Of a DNA stretch of 32,630 bases, positions 18,701-26,299 are shown piece by piece. Numbering within the stretch: the stretch's first letter is position 1; every line of letters starts with the position of its first letter. This DNA is from Spirochaetota bacterium (GTDB lineage: Bacteria > Spirochaetota > Brachyspiria > Brachyspirales > JACRPF01). The DNA is taken from positions 1 through 32,630 of the forward strand of contig JBBTBY010000090.1 in NCBI GenBank assembly GCA_038043445.1. The letters are read 5' to 3'. A model generated the notes under the pieces. That model had not been told where the DNA came from. It did no database searches and was given only the letters and a program-made list of their open reading frames with translations. Position numbers and translations under genes: made by a program.

Positions 18701-21214
18701 GATTTTATTTTCAAGAAATATATACCGGCCGGATGGTCCATCGATCCGAAGAACCCCGAAATGGCGCTCACGGAGTTCTCCGCGATATTGCTCGGTGATG
18801 AAAGCTATCGTGTGGAGACCGAATCGAACCGCCGCGCCCCCCGTGCAGGGATAAAGAACCTCGAGGACTACGGTGTAGCGCATTCGAGCGCGCCGGAACG
18901 ATTGAGCCGCATGCCGGCGTACGAACGTTTCATGAGCGAACATATGCCGCGTGTGGTGCGCGCATTCCGTACGTTCAATGTACTCGGCTTCACGCCCGGC
19001 TGGCTTTTGGAATGGAACGCATTCTGGGAGATGCCGGAAGCGAACGACCCGATGGTGAGAGCATATGCCGCCGTCATGCAGCCCTTGCTTGTGTATATCG
19101 GCGGGTATCCTGATCACTATACGCGAGAGCGCAATTTTCATGCCGGCGAAAAGATCTCCAAGCAGATAGTCGTCGTCTATGACGGCCCCAATGCGCGGCT
19201 CCCGATAACCGTGCGCTGGACGGTTCGCTCCGACAGCGGCGCGAATATTGCGAGCGGAACGGAAGAGCTTGCCCCGAGCGCAGGAGCCATCATGTTCCGG
19301 CAGATCGGTTTCACCGCGCCTGCCGTGCAGGTCCGCACCGGTGCGACGATATCGATAACAACGAGCGGACACTCGCAGAGTACCGGGACTACGGACAGTT
19401 TCCGCGTAAGCATATGGCCTCTCGAAAAGGCATCGCCGCCGGTCGCTGCGCGCATCATAGACCCCGTCGGCGACTCCACGTCATGGCTTTCAAAACGTGT
19501 GACGGAAAAGTCCGATGCACCGCTCATCATCATCGGACGACGCGCGCTTGAAAAGCTTACGAAACTTCCGTACACAGCGGACGATATCGCTTCCGGTCTC
19601 ACCGTTCTCATGCTCGAGCAGACGCCCGACGACCTCATGCGGCTGGGGTTCCGCGTCGAGGAACGCGGGGTACGCAAGGTCTTTATCCGCGGAAAAAATA
19701 TCTTTCCCGGCATCGAGAGCGAGGACTGCATGGATTGGCGGGGAAGTGCGAGCCTCCTTCCCGAAGAAGAGCTCCCGCGATATTGGACGCATCGATCCGT
19801 TCTGATAGGGATGAAGCCGCAGCGCATGACGCGATGGGGGAATCACGGATCGGTATCTTCAGCGATCATCGAGGTGCCGCAGAAAGGAAATATGCGAGCG
19901 CTCATGGATTGCGAATTCGATCTCGCCTATTCACCGCTCCTCGAATGGCGTCACGGCAAGGGGCGCGTGATATTCTGCCAGCTCGATCTCACCGGACGCG
20001 TTGGGATAGACCCCGCTGCAACAGCCATCGCCTCCCGACTCATCGCTCTTGCTTCGTCGCCGTGCGAATCCGCGGACGCACGTCTTTCCATAACAGCCGA
20101 TGACACTACGGCAAAGGCCGTACGCGCGCTCGGTTTCGCCGAAGGGGAAGGTCCGCGCACGGTCAATGCTGTCTCATTATCCCGCGCGGGAGCGAAACGT
20201 CCCGGAACGACGATAATGATCGCCGATGAAAAACCCGCGGGGACCGGCGGCTATGCAGTGAAAGAACTTACCGCCGCGAACGATCTGAACGACATGCAGT
20301 TCGGCTCGGGCATCATCGGTCCCGCGCTCATGCGCTTCCGTCTCCCGCTTACGGTCAATGTCGATGCGAAAGGGAATTTTCTCGCCGGTCCGTCTTCCGG
20401 CGGGGTATCATTCATCGGTGTTCCGATCACGGCGGCTGATACCGGTGATCCGGTCCATGCACGCATCACGAAAATGCGCATTCGATCGCTCTACAGCCGC
20501 GCATTCACCTTTCTCGGCGTGCAGAGCGACGCCGAGTATGCGCAACGCATCTCTTTGCTTTCCGCACCGGTGATGTTTCAGTCCGGCGTACAGGCGGTGA
20601 CATTGCCGCTCGAGAACGCGGAGATATCCGTGCCTATGATATCCCGGACAAGCGACGGCATGAAAGGGCTTATCAATGAACCCGTGAATGAGAGCGAGGT
20701 GGTCTGGAAGGATCTCAAGAACCTAGCCGCCACATCGGACGCAGCCGGCTACGGCGGCAGCGTCGGCGAAGTGATAGACGCGATAGCACTTTTCAAGATG
20801 CAGCCCGATCCTCGAGCCCGCGTTCTCATACGCGGCACCATCGATATTGCCGAGAACGGTCCTGTCAATTTCTATCTCGGCGCGGACTGGTGGGCGAAGC
20901 TCTTCGTGGACGGGAAACTTCTCATCGATCTGAGCACACGCGCCGGGAAATCGAGCGAGATCGTGGGCATAGGATCGCGAGAGCTGTCACGCGGAAAACA
21001 TGAAGTGGTCATGCATATCGTGTCAGGGAGCGCCGGATTCAACAGCCGCCTCATCATGGATACGCTGAAAAAACCGCGGACGATAAGCGATTTCAATCTT
21101 GACTTCAGCAAGATCTACGGCAAACCGATGCGGCCGTACAATCCCGATGGTTATTCGCTCTACAGCGCGCCGATGGGCGATGATGAGGACCCGTATCTCT
21201 ATATGACATGGTGA
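15746..21214 (+). CDS. Giant secreted GH2-like multidomain protein (1822 residues) with LamG domain
   Basis: A signal peptide spans ~1-20. A LamG-type domain spans ~23-240 and opens with KPAIEFLFDG and LKNTGTLGGE, as in the 5927-9748 protein. A second jelly-roll-like region covers ~265-470. A GH2 N-terminal sandwich (LWYRKTYDIP, ILFVNGK) lies at ~500-640, a GH2 immunoglobulin-like domain at ~640-745, and a TIM barrel at ~745-1100. The nucleophile candidate is E978 in PWIADEF. The acid/base position reads YTIGMNV, so V883 stands where NE is expected. Residues ~1255-1440 look GATase/trimerisation-like. Residues ~1650-1780 carry the GADWWAKLFVDGK sandwich also found in the sialidase-like protein. 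It may be a non-canonical glycosidase or a glycan-binding protein. It ends 2 bases from a convergent AraC gene. Confidence 0.8.
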   Translation: MTMRISALIVSAAITIALQAQTKPAIEFLFDGSLKNTGTLGGEGKFANTVAGEEARFGDGMMNGCLDMCATRGGMDDRAVPHGGAVHFPAAALAGTSAVTVIAAIYPAVIDDLPRRIVTLSPLLQIYVQGASLVLAVGNAKNEMKFCATGISVAQETPALIAVTCDAKNKVITTYQFKNRALVKTATEGGTPDNAVFAGGVIEVGNMGGIRAFKGYIDNVRIYTAVLPENEIALIMSADRNAFALPSAATATIASENGAAISAADDFTSYGGDMKSVLKKWDFNTACWKLGEKSIMANALVREFAEYNTAPAEIVHCEAVVTFKRSITNGWKAAGIAVVADDNNYWMLALNERHENFTKTHPLLFPDLNERLGGVWLSESATTTRLKAAALENFSTTTKHPWAHGTPYRFIIDLSEDGISGSIQDMNGRELGRSAYQFGTQRAVRSGRPVLVAFGAAATFSDVRIRTERPVTVQQAASPTGWYIQPAEHPDIQPLENRWEPLLILSHISRKPFAKLKPNIQPLDIENLWYRKTYDIPDEWKGRSIWINFEMIEGQAILFVNGKRIKEMLRGDWEAEITDAVTPGEKADVRLYLTRTFTGTEAKPEADALMLEALAFARKQKIEQLGITRDVRVFTRGNPAWIRNPQVVSRYSEKKLAIECDIGGAADGLKLIARIKSITDPGQPPVEAAVRQAVTGINRFDAAFDGVPWYLNAPHLYRLTLDLVSGQTVVDSTETSFGFREVRIDGNAVLINGRTNRWRLIGPFNPTQTTSIATNPAYLKFFKGAGFNVVQVQPNPETWWGYMPAPYPRNTYGITDDAFLDLCDREGIGVTLPIPPVANNVGFHFSFDKKPELAVQYRREIKAYIDRYRHHPCIQAYTIGMNVINSDTYTENLSPRAMGQTLPVKPGWQERVVRAFEVGVETVKEIDPSVPVYCHAAGSWGGEISGGNQHLNLIPLAEYEKWPSHWAKEGKKPWIADEFACPWIGDFIFKKYIPAGWSIDPKNPEMALTEFSAILLGDESYRVETESNRRAPRAGIKNLEDYGVAHSSAPERLSRMPAYERFMSEHMPRVVRAFRTFNVLGFTPGWLLEWNAFWEMPEANDPMVRAYAAVMQPLLVYIGGYPDHYTRERNFHAGEKISKQIVVVYDGPNARLPITVRWTVRSDSGANIASGTEELAPSAGAIMFRQIGFTAPAVQVRTGATISITTSGHSQSTGTTDSFRVSIWPLEKASPPVAARIIDPVGDSTSWLSKRVTEKSDAPLIIIGRRALEKLTKLPYTADDIASGLTVLMLEQTPDDLMRLGFRVEERGVRKVFIRGKNIFPGIESEDCMDWRGSASLLPEEELPRYWTHRSVLIGMKPQRMTRWGNHGSVSSAIIEVPQKGNMRALMDCEFDLAYSPLLEWRHGKGRVIFCQLDLTGRVGIDPAATAIASRLIALASSPCESADARLSITADDTTAKAVRALGFAEGEGPRTVNAVSLSRAGAKRPGTTIMIADEKPAGTGGYAVKELTAANDLNDMQFGSGIIGPALMRFRLPLTVNVDAKGNFLAGPSSGGVSFIGVPITAADTGDPVHARITKMRIRSLYSRAFTFLGVQSDAEYAQRISLLSAPVMFQSGVQAVTLPLENAEISVPMISRTSDGMKGLINEPVNESEVVWKDLKNLAATSDAAGYGGSVGEVIDAIALFKMQPDPRARVLIRGTIDIAENGPVNFYLGADWWAKLFVDGKLLIDLSTRAGKSSEIVGIGSRELSRGKHEVVMHIVSGSAGFNSRLIMDTLKKPRTISDFNLDFSKIYGKPMRPYNPDGYSLYSAPMGDDEDPYLYMTW

Positions 21215-21216
21215 TG

Positions 21217-22116
21217 TCAGGTCTTTCGAGAGTCGTTTTTTGGCGTTTCTTGCGTACGCGCCCCTGCACGGAAAACGGCGGGCGTTGCCCCGGTGAAGCG
21301 CTTGAACACGATACTGAAATACTGGCTCGATGAGAATCCCAGTTCATAGCCGATGTCGGCGATGCCGAAACGTTTTGCACGGAGCATCTCTTTCGCCCGC
21401 GCTATCTTTTCACGGAGTATGTACTCATGCGGAGGGATGCCGATCTCCTTTGTGAAACGCGTCTTAAAGCGCGAGACCGAGAGAGCGCATTCGGACGCGC
21501 AGGCGGCTACGTTCACGTCGTCGAGCACATGTTCACGGATATGATCGCATACGCCCTGCATTGCTTTTGATGCTTCGATGTCCGCTTTTCCCGCGCAGCC
21601 TATAACGGTAAGGATGAAATCATACGCGAGCATGCGGATGCGCACGCGCTTGAACGGGTCAATGGATGCATACGATTCAATGATGGATTCGATGATATCT
21701 TTCAGCCGTGCTGTGCCCTTGAATATCCTCGGTTTGATGGTGCTCAAAGCATTCCGCAGCCGTTCCGCATCGGTGTCGCGCATGCCGAGGAAATTCCCTT
21801 TATGGCTTTTCAGATCGATGAGGAGCCAATAGACGAGCGATTTGCCTTCCGGGAAGCGCCCCGAGCCGTGCTCTTCGTCCGGATAGGTAATGAACACATG
21901 ATCGCCCGGCACATGATATGCGGTATCATCGACGAGATAGGTGCGCACACCGCGGGCGACATACCGTATCTCGATGATCCCTTCATGGCGATGCGCCTTC
22001 ATCGGCGGCTGCGCCTTTTCGTAGCGGACACCGCCGACGAGATGGAGGTTCGGTATGCCGAGCGGGCTCAGATCGCGCTGGAGTCTTCCTTCATGATCGA
22101 GGTTTTTCCACTTCAT
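21217..22116 (-). CDS. AraC family transcriptional regulator with cupin sensor domain
   Basis: This is a 299-residue protein. The cupin half carries AHRHEGIIEIRYVARG (~41-56) and PGDHVFITYPDEEHG (~70-84). The C-terminal double helix-turn-helix at ~190-285 has VNVAACASECALSVSRFKTRF and IADIGYELGFSSSQYFSIVF. The start at 22116 (MKWKNLDHEG) is chosen because the promoter -10 box ends exactly 6 bases before it; longer in-frame versions would run through the promoter of the divergent gene. There is no Shine-Dalgarno site, so a leaderless mRNA is predicted. It is divergent from a second AraC gene and convergent with the GH2-like gene, both possible targets. Confidence 0.87.
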   Translation of the reverse strand: MKWKNLDHEGRLQRDLSPLGIPNLHLVGGVRYEKAQPPMKAHRHEGIIEIRYVARGVRTYLVDDTAYHVPGDHVFITYPDEEHGSGRFPEGKSLVYWLLIDLKSHKGNFLGMRDTDAERLRNALSTIKPRIFKGTARLKDIIESIIESYASIDPFKRVRIRMLAYDFILTVIGCAGKADIEASKAMQGVCDHIREHVLDDVNVAACASECALSVSRFKTRFTKEIGIPPHEYILREKIARAKEMLRAKRFGIADIGYELGFSSSQYFSIVFKRFTGATPAVFRAGARTQETPKNDSRKT

Positions 22117-22122
22117 GTCGAT

Positions 22123-22151
22123 AGTGTACTGCAATACGGCAGCCAACGCAA
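22123..22151 (-). promoter_or_regulatory. Promoter of minus-strand AraC gene, predicted leaderless
   Basis: On the minus strand, TTGCGT (22151-22146) and TACACT (22128-22123) are 17 bases apart. Six bases then separate the -10 box from the ATG at 22116, placing transcription start on the A of ATG. The -10 region overlaps the recurring element at 22124-22139. Confidence 0.6.
22124..22139 (+). promoter_or_regulatory. Recurring 16-bp element, copy 1 (candidate AraC operator)
   Basis: GTGTACTGCAATACGG lies in the divergent AraC intergenic region. It matches the copy at 26147-26162 at 15 of 16 bases. A shorter relative (GTATACTGC) is present in inverted orientation over the opposite promoter at 22211-22219. 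Direct sub-repeats GTATCGAAC and GTATTCGAAC follow within the same gap. Confidence 0.4.
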
Positions 22152-22192
22152 GAATATGCAGTATCGAACCGTATTCGAACTGCGATCGTTCA

Positions 22193-22220
22193 TTGACGCA
22201 GCCTTTCACCGCAGTATACT
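22193..22220 (+). promoter_or_regulatory. Promoter of plus-strand AraC gene, predicted leaderless
   Basis: TTGACG (22193-22198) and TATACT (22215-22220) are spaced by 16 bases. The -10 box lies in the perfect palindrome CAGTATACTG (22212-22221). The ATG at 22227 begins exactly 7 bases after the -10 box, where transcription itself should start. Confidence 0.65.
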
Positions 22221-22226
22221 GTACGC

Positions 22227-23075
22227 ATGAAACGGGACATGCTATCCAGCAATGCCGATGTTCGAAATACCGGCGTACCGATACAGATACGTCACTATCA
22301 GCGCGGGGCGCATCCCGAGCATGCACACGACTATCTCGAACTGATGATCGTTCTTGCGCCGAACGGAAGCCAGCGAGTGAACGGGCGCACATATCGCTTC
22401 GCGCGCGGACAGGTCTTCTGCCTCGGCTATGCCGATAAGCACGAGATCGTCGTCGATCCGCGGCGTCATTGCGATTTTTATAATATCAACTTCCATCCGG
22501 AGGCGGTGTTCTCATCGCCGAAAGGCGGCTACGAATCGCTCGGACTGCTTCGCCCGTTCTTTCTTCCCGAACAGGTGCCGACCATGATACTTAGTGGAGG
22601 ACAGTTGAGGACCGTCATATCCCTCTGCGAGATCATGCTCCGCCGCGACGATGCGCCGGGAATATTTCACAGTACGGCAATGTCGGGGCTTCTGTCCGCA
22701 CTGCTCTCGGCGATAGCGGAATCATCGCATGGTAAGCCGACTGATGACACGCAGGTGCTCCGCATCATGCATTACATCACGATGAATTTTAAACGCGCCT
22801 TGACCACCGCTTCGATAGCCGAACACTTTTCTTTGAGCCCGTCGGGGCTTTCGCACCTTATCAAGCGCAGCACCGATCTCACGGTAAAGACCATCCTGGT
22901 GCGGCGGCGCATCATCGAGGCGAAAAAGCTTCTTTCATCGACCGACCTCAAGCCGTATCAAGTCGCCGCTGAGTGCGGCTTTAACGATGCCTCGCATTTT
23001 TTCCATTGTTTCCGCGAGGACACGCATTGTACGCCGGAGGAGTTCAGACAGCGGGTTGTCAATCCGCCCCACTGA
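22227..23075 (+). CDS. AraC family transcriptional regulator with cupin sensor domain
   Basis: This is a 282-residue protein. The cupin half carries EHAHDYLELMIVLAPNG (~31-47) and FARGQVFCLGYADKHEI (~58-74). The helix-turn-helix pair at ~180-278 has TTASIAEHFSLSPSGLSHLIK and PYQVAAECGFNDASHFFHCF. The predicted promoter places the RNA 5' end on the ATG, and no Shine-Dalgarno sequence is present. It is transcribed divergently from the 21217-22116 AraC gene (110-bp gap) and lies upstream of, and in the same direction as, the broken GHL6-like gene and the epimerase. These are likely regulated genes. The distant similarity to its neighbour suggests separate effectors. Confidence 0.87.
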   Translation: MKRDMLSSNADVRNTGVPIQIRHYQRGAHPEHAHDYLELMIVLAPNGSQRVNGRTYRFARGQVFCLGYADKHEIVVDPRRHCDFYNINFHPEAVFSSPKGGYESLGLLRPFFLPEQVPTMILSGGQLRTVISLCEIMLRRDDAPGIFHSTAMSGLLSALLSAIAESSHGKPTDDTQVLRIMHYITMNFKRALTTASIAEHFSLSPSGLSHLIKRSTDLTVKTILVRRRIIEAKKLLSSTDLKPYQVAAECGFNDASHFFHCFREDTHCTPEEFRQRVVNPPH

Positions 23076-23092
23076 AATGACAACGATCTTTC

Positions 23093-23121
23093 TTGATTGC
23101 TGTACGTCGCGTATGCATAGT
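23093..23121 (+). promoter_or_regulatory. Possible promoter for the GHL6-like gene
   Basis: TTGATT (23093-23098) and CATAGT (23116-23121) are spaced by 17 bases. The -10 is imperfect, and an overlapping TATAAC is too far from the -35. GGAG (23172-23175) lies 7 bases before the ATG at 23183. Confidence 0.3.
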
Positions 23122-23182
23122 ATAACCGCATCAATTGCTGCGTTCCGATGCTCTATCGGGCGCGCGGATGCGGAGTACAGCA

Positions 23183-25222
23183 ATGTGGTTCAAAAAAAAT
23201 TATCGCCGTGTGTTCCTCGATATGCACATCGATGACTGGAACGAAGAATTCCTGTCGAAACTTGATCCGAAAGCCGTCGTCGATACGATAAAGACATGCG
23301 GTGCGCAGCAGATCGTCGTCAAGGCGAAGCCGCATACCGGTCTCTGCTACTGGCCGGCGAGCGTCGGGCGCATGCATACGGGACTCAAAGGCCGCGACTA
23401 TGTCGGCGAGATGATAGAACTTTGCCATGCCAACGGCATCGCGGCGATGGTGTAATACTCGCACATATTAGACAACTGTGCGTACGAACACCATCCCGCC
23501 TGGCGATGCGTATGTTCCGACGGCATGACATCGATGCAGGAGCCTGTCGATAGAACCAAGTGGGCTCGCGGACGCTACGGCATAGTATGTCCGAACAATA
23601 ATGAATACCGCGCTTACGTGAAAGCGAATCTTACGGAGCTCAATGAGCGATACCGATTTGAAGGGATGTTCCTCGATATGCCGTTCTGGCCCGAGGTGTG
23701 CTACTGCGCGTCCTGCCGGGAACGATATTTCAAAGAGGCCGGTAAAGACATGCCGACCATCGTCGATTGGGGCGATGCGGCGTGGCTTTCCTTTCAGCGG
23801 TGCCGCGAGGCATGGCTTGGCGAATTCGCCGCGTTCTCGACACAATGCGTGAAGGCGGTAAGCCCGGCAGTTACCATCGAGCATAATTTTTCTATCGCAT
23901 TTGCGCCGTGGATATTCGCCACCACCGATATGACAGCCGAGGCAAGCGATTACGCCGGCGGCGATCTCTACGGCGGCTATCTCGAACAGACGTTCGCCTG
24001 CAAATACTATCGGAACGTTTCTCGTGATCTCCCGTTCGCGTTCATCACCTCGCGCTGCGATCCGAACCTGAAATATCATACCTCGACGAAAACGGACGAG
24101 GAACTTATCCTCCACACGATGACCGCGCTCGTCCATGACGGCGCATTCTCGGTATGCGACGGGATGAACCCCGACGGCACGATCAACCCCGAATTCTATA
24201 CCGGCACAATGAAACGCGTATTCGATACGACACGCGAGTTCGAGAAATACGTCGGCGGCGAACGCGAAAGCAATGTGTCGGTCTGGTTCTCATCATGTTC
24301 AAAATTCGACACTGCCGATAACGGCAAACGCGTTGATCTGAATTGCGGCAGGAGTTACATCGACGGCCCCATGAAAATGGCGGGCATCCTCCGCGAGAAT
24401 ACTATACCGTTCGATGTTATCGCTTCGAAGGACCTCGCCGCAGTCACCGATGACGTGCTTGTCATATCCGATGTCGCATCGATATGCGATGAGGAGATGG
24501 ATGCGATAGAGCGATATGTGATGGGCGGCGGGAATCTCTATGTGAGCGGCCATATCGGGCACGCGCGTCTTGCCGAACTGATGGAAATAGAGCAGATAGG
24601 AATGACAGAGCATGATTTTACCTACATGAGCCCGACGGGAAATGGGATATCATCATTCGATGGTTTCAGCAGCACGGATCCGCTCGGCGTGGACGGGAAG
24701 CAGCACATCGTTTCGGTCAAAGGAGATTGCGATATAGTGGCGACGATCACGCTGCCGTACACGATGACGGGCACGCGGCAGTTCGCATCCATACATTCAA
24801 ATCCGCCGGGCATACGTACCGATCATCCCGCCATGATACTGAAACACATCGGTAAAGGGAAGATACTCTGGACGGCGGCGGCCATTGAGACGGCAAAACC
24901 GTATATGAGCAGGCTGGTCGTCTGCAGGCTCATACGCTCATTGTGCGGTGAAATGAAATTCTCCTCGAATGCGCCCGCGCATGTGGAGATCGTCGGATGG
25001 AGAAAGAGCGGGAGGAGATACTTCGCCGTGCTTAATCAGCAGGAAACGATGCCCGTTGCGCCGGTCTATGATGTACGTATCAGCATTCCGGGAAAAACAG
25101 TAAGCGCACAGATACTCGGGACGAAAAGTGAATGCGCTGTCACGCGCGACGGTACGTGTTCGGTGATAGAACTGCCGAAGCTTGAACTGTTCCATGTGAT
25201 AGAAGTATCGCACGGGGCATGA
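23183..25222 (+). pseudogene. GHL6-like glycosyl hydrolase gene interrupted by an in-frame TAA
   Basis: The reading frame runs for 680 codons with one internal stop, TAA at 23453-23455 (codon 91). The frame is unchanged before and after it. Upstream, residues 1-90 (WFKKNYRRVFLDMHIDDWN, KPHTGLCYWP) match the start of the hypothetical glycosyl hydrolase 6-like TIM barrel. Downstream the family pattern continues directly as YSHILDNCAYEHHPAWR, with the barrel motif FEGMFLDMPFWPEVCYC and a C-terminal trimerisation-like domain (ISDVASICDEEMDAIERYVMGGGNLY, shown here as ISD-x-ASI and YVMGGGNLYVSG). The family expects Tyr (VYYSH) at the stop. The gene may be a recent nonsense mutant, a readthrough case or an assembly error. 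No signal peptide is visible. Confidence 0.75.
23525..25222 (+). CDS. 3' open part of the interrupted GHL6-like gene
   Basis: An uninterrupted stretch of 565 codons from ATG 23525 holds most of the barrel (GMFLDMPFWPE, CYCASC, a WGDAAWLSFQRCREAWL segment) and the C-terminal domains. No ribosome binding site precedes this ATG, and the family pattern extends upstream to 23456, so it is better read as part of the 23183-25222 gene than as an independent gene. If it is translated alone, it lacks the first barrel strands. Confidence 0.5.
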   Translation: MTSMQEPVDRTKWARGRYGIVCPNNNEYRAYVKANLTELNERYRFEGMFLDMPFWPEVCYCASCRERYFKEAGKDMPTIVDWGDAAWLSFQRCREAWLGEFAAFSTQCVKAVSPAVTIEHNFSIAFAPWIFATTDMTAEASDYAGGDLYGGYLEQTFACKYYRNVSRDLPFAFITSRCDPNLKYHTSTKTDEELILHTMTALVHDGAFSVCDGMNPDGTINPEFYTGTMKRVFDTTREFEKYVGGERESNVSVWFSSCSKFDTADNGKRVDLNCGRSYIDGPMKMAGILRENTIPFDVIASKDLAAVTDDVLVISDVASICDEEMDAIERYVMGGGNLYVSGHIGHARLAELMEIEQIGMTEHDFTYMSPTGNGISSFDGFSSTDPLGVDGKQHIVSVKGDCDIVATITLPYTMTGTRQFASIHSNPPGIRTDHPAMILKHIGKGKILWTAAAIETAKPYMSRLVVCRLIRSLCGEMKFSSNAPAHVEIVGWRKSGRRYFAVLNQQETMPVAPVYDVRISIPGKTVSAQILGTKSECAVTRDGTCSVIELPKLELFHVIEVSHGA

Positions 25223-25225
25223 CCG

Positions 25226-26131
25226 ATGCCGCCATCGAAGACCGTAATGAAGGATACTCTCGCCATCCATGTGCAGGAACCGCACTATCGATTCGGCGCG
25301 CATCAATTTCTCTGGAAGGAGCGGTGGACGGACGACGATCTGCCGATACTGGATGCTGTGGCATCGCTTGATCTATCGCTCTTTGAAATATCTATCGGCG
25401 ATGATATCAGCTTCGACCGCACGCGTGTGCGTCGTCATGCCGAAAGGAACGGGATAGAACTCACCGTCGGTCCGGGGAATTCCTGGCCGGCAGAGTGCGA
25501 TATCTCCGATGACGATACGGAAAACCGCCGGCGCGGTCTTGCATGGCATAAAAAGAACATCGATATAGCTTCAGAGATGGGGGCCATCGCCTACTGCGGT
25601 GCTCTCTACGGACATCCCGGCACGGTTCGCAAACGCCCGCCTGTCCCGGCTGAGCTCCCGCGCACAGCGGAAAATCTGCATGTACTTGCGGAGTATGCGG
25701 CCGCACATGGTATTGCAGCGGTGATAGAACCGATGAGCCGGTTCAGGACGCATCTCGTATGCACCGCAGAGCGGGCGATAGAACTTGTGCGAATGGCCGA
25801 TCACGAGAATATCAGGATCAATCTCGACACCTATCACATGATAACCGAGGAACGTGATTACGGAAAAGCGATACGCTCCATTCTTCCGCGCATCTGGGGG
25901 ATACACGCCAGCGAAAGCGATCGCGGCGTTCCCGGCGGCGGTCTTGTCCCATGGCAGGATGTATTCCGTGCGCTCTCGGAGAACAATTCCTGCACGAATA
26001 TACTTTTCGAGACATACAATACCGGCGGTGACCTTGGGTATTCGCGGGGAATATTTCAGGATCTCTGTCCCGATCCGCGGCGCTTTATTCGAGATGGCGC
26101 GGCATTCTTGAAAAAAATGATGCGTCCGTAG
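25226..26131 (+). CDS. D-tagatose/D-psicose 3-epimerase-like sugar epimerase
   Basis: This is a 301-residue xylose isomerase-like TIM barrel. The metal ligands can be assigned as E168 (VIEPMSRF), D201 (NLDTYHM), H227 (GIHASESDRG) and E262 (FETYN). Their spacing (33, 26, 35) equals that of the Pseudomonas cichorii D-tagatose 3-epimerase ligands (E152, D185, H211, E246). The substrate-binding pattern YHMITEE and SDRGVPGGG also fits. The expected reaction is C3 epimerisation of a free ketose, in the cytoplasm; the particular sugar is unknown. The start at 25226 follows GGGG by 8 bases; 25247 (MKDTLAIHV) is an alternative. It begins 3 bases after the GHL6-like stop, so the two are co-transcribed. 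Confidence 0.87.
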   Translation: MPPSKTVMKDTLAIHVQEPHYRFGAHQFLWKERWTDDDLPILDAVASLDLSLFEISIGDDISFDRTRVRRHAERNGIELTVGPGNSWPAECDISDDDTENRRRGLAWHKKNIDIASEMGAIAYCGALYGHPGTVRKRPPVPAELPRTAENLHVLAEYAAAHGIAAVIEPMSRFRTHLVCTAERAIELVRMADHENIRINLDTYHMITEERDYGKAIRSILPRIWGIHASESDRGVPGGGLVPWQDVFRALSENNSCTNILFETYNTGGDLGYSRGIFQDLCPDPRRFIRDGAAFLKKMMRP

Positions 26132-26146
26132 ATCGGCATGGCAATT

Positions 26147-26162
26147 GTGTACTGCGATACGG
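26147..26162 (+). promoter_or_regulatory. Recurring 16-bp element, copy 2 (candidate AraC operator)
   Basis: GTGTACTGCGATACGG matches the copy at 22124-22139 except at one base and is followed directly by GATCGAAC. It lies 100 bases upstream of the promoter for 26300-30504. On the minus strand it reads into an ATG, as copy 1 does, but the frame there is only 27 codons long and has no family support. Confidence 0.4.
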
Positions 26163-26254
26163 GATCGAACGAAAGAAACGGACGGCATAGTATATTTTGC
26201 AAGGGGGTTTCGAGGCTCTTATAACGGAAACGACGCGTGGCATGCCCAAGCGGT

Positions 26255-26283
26255 TTGCGTTCATGAGCAACTGGTTGTAGAAT
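26255..26283 (+). promoter_or_regulatory. Promoter of the YhcH-like / LamG-glycosidase operon
   Basis: TTGCGT (26255-26260) and TAGAAT (26278-26283) are spaced by 17 bases. AGAGGA (26290-26295) lies 4 bases before a GTG start at 26300, so the leader is only about 10 bases. Confidence 0.55.
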
Positions 26284-26299
26284 GGCATGAGAGGATATT

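Noticed and set aside
26056-26188. Minus-strand ATG frame after the 26147-26162 element, looking like the AraC start region
   Set aside because: The frame runs only 27 codons and the protein sequence shows no similarity to a known domain; the likeness is confined to the DNA element.
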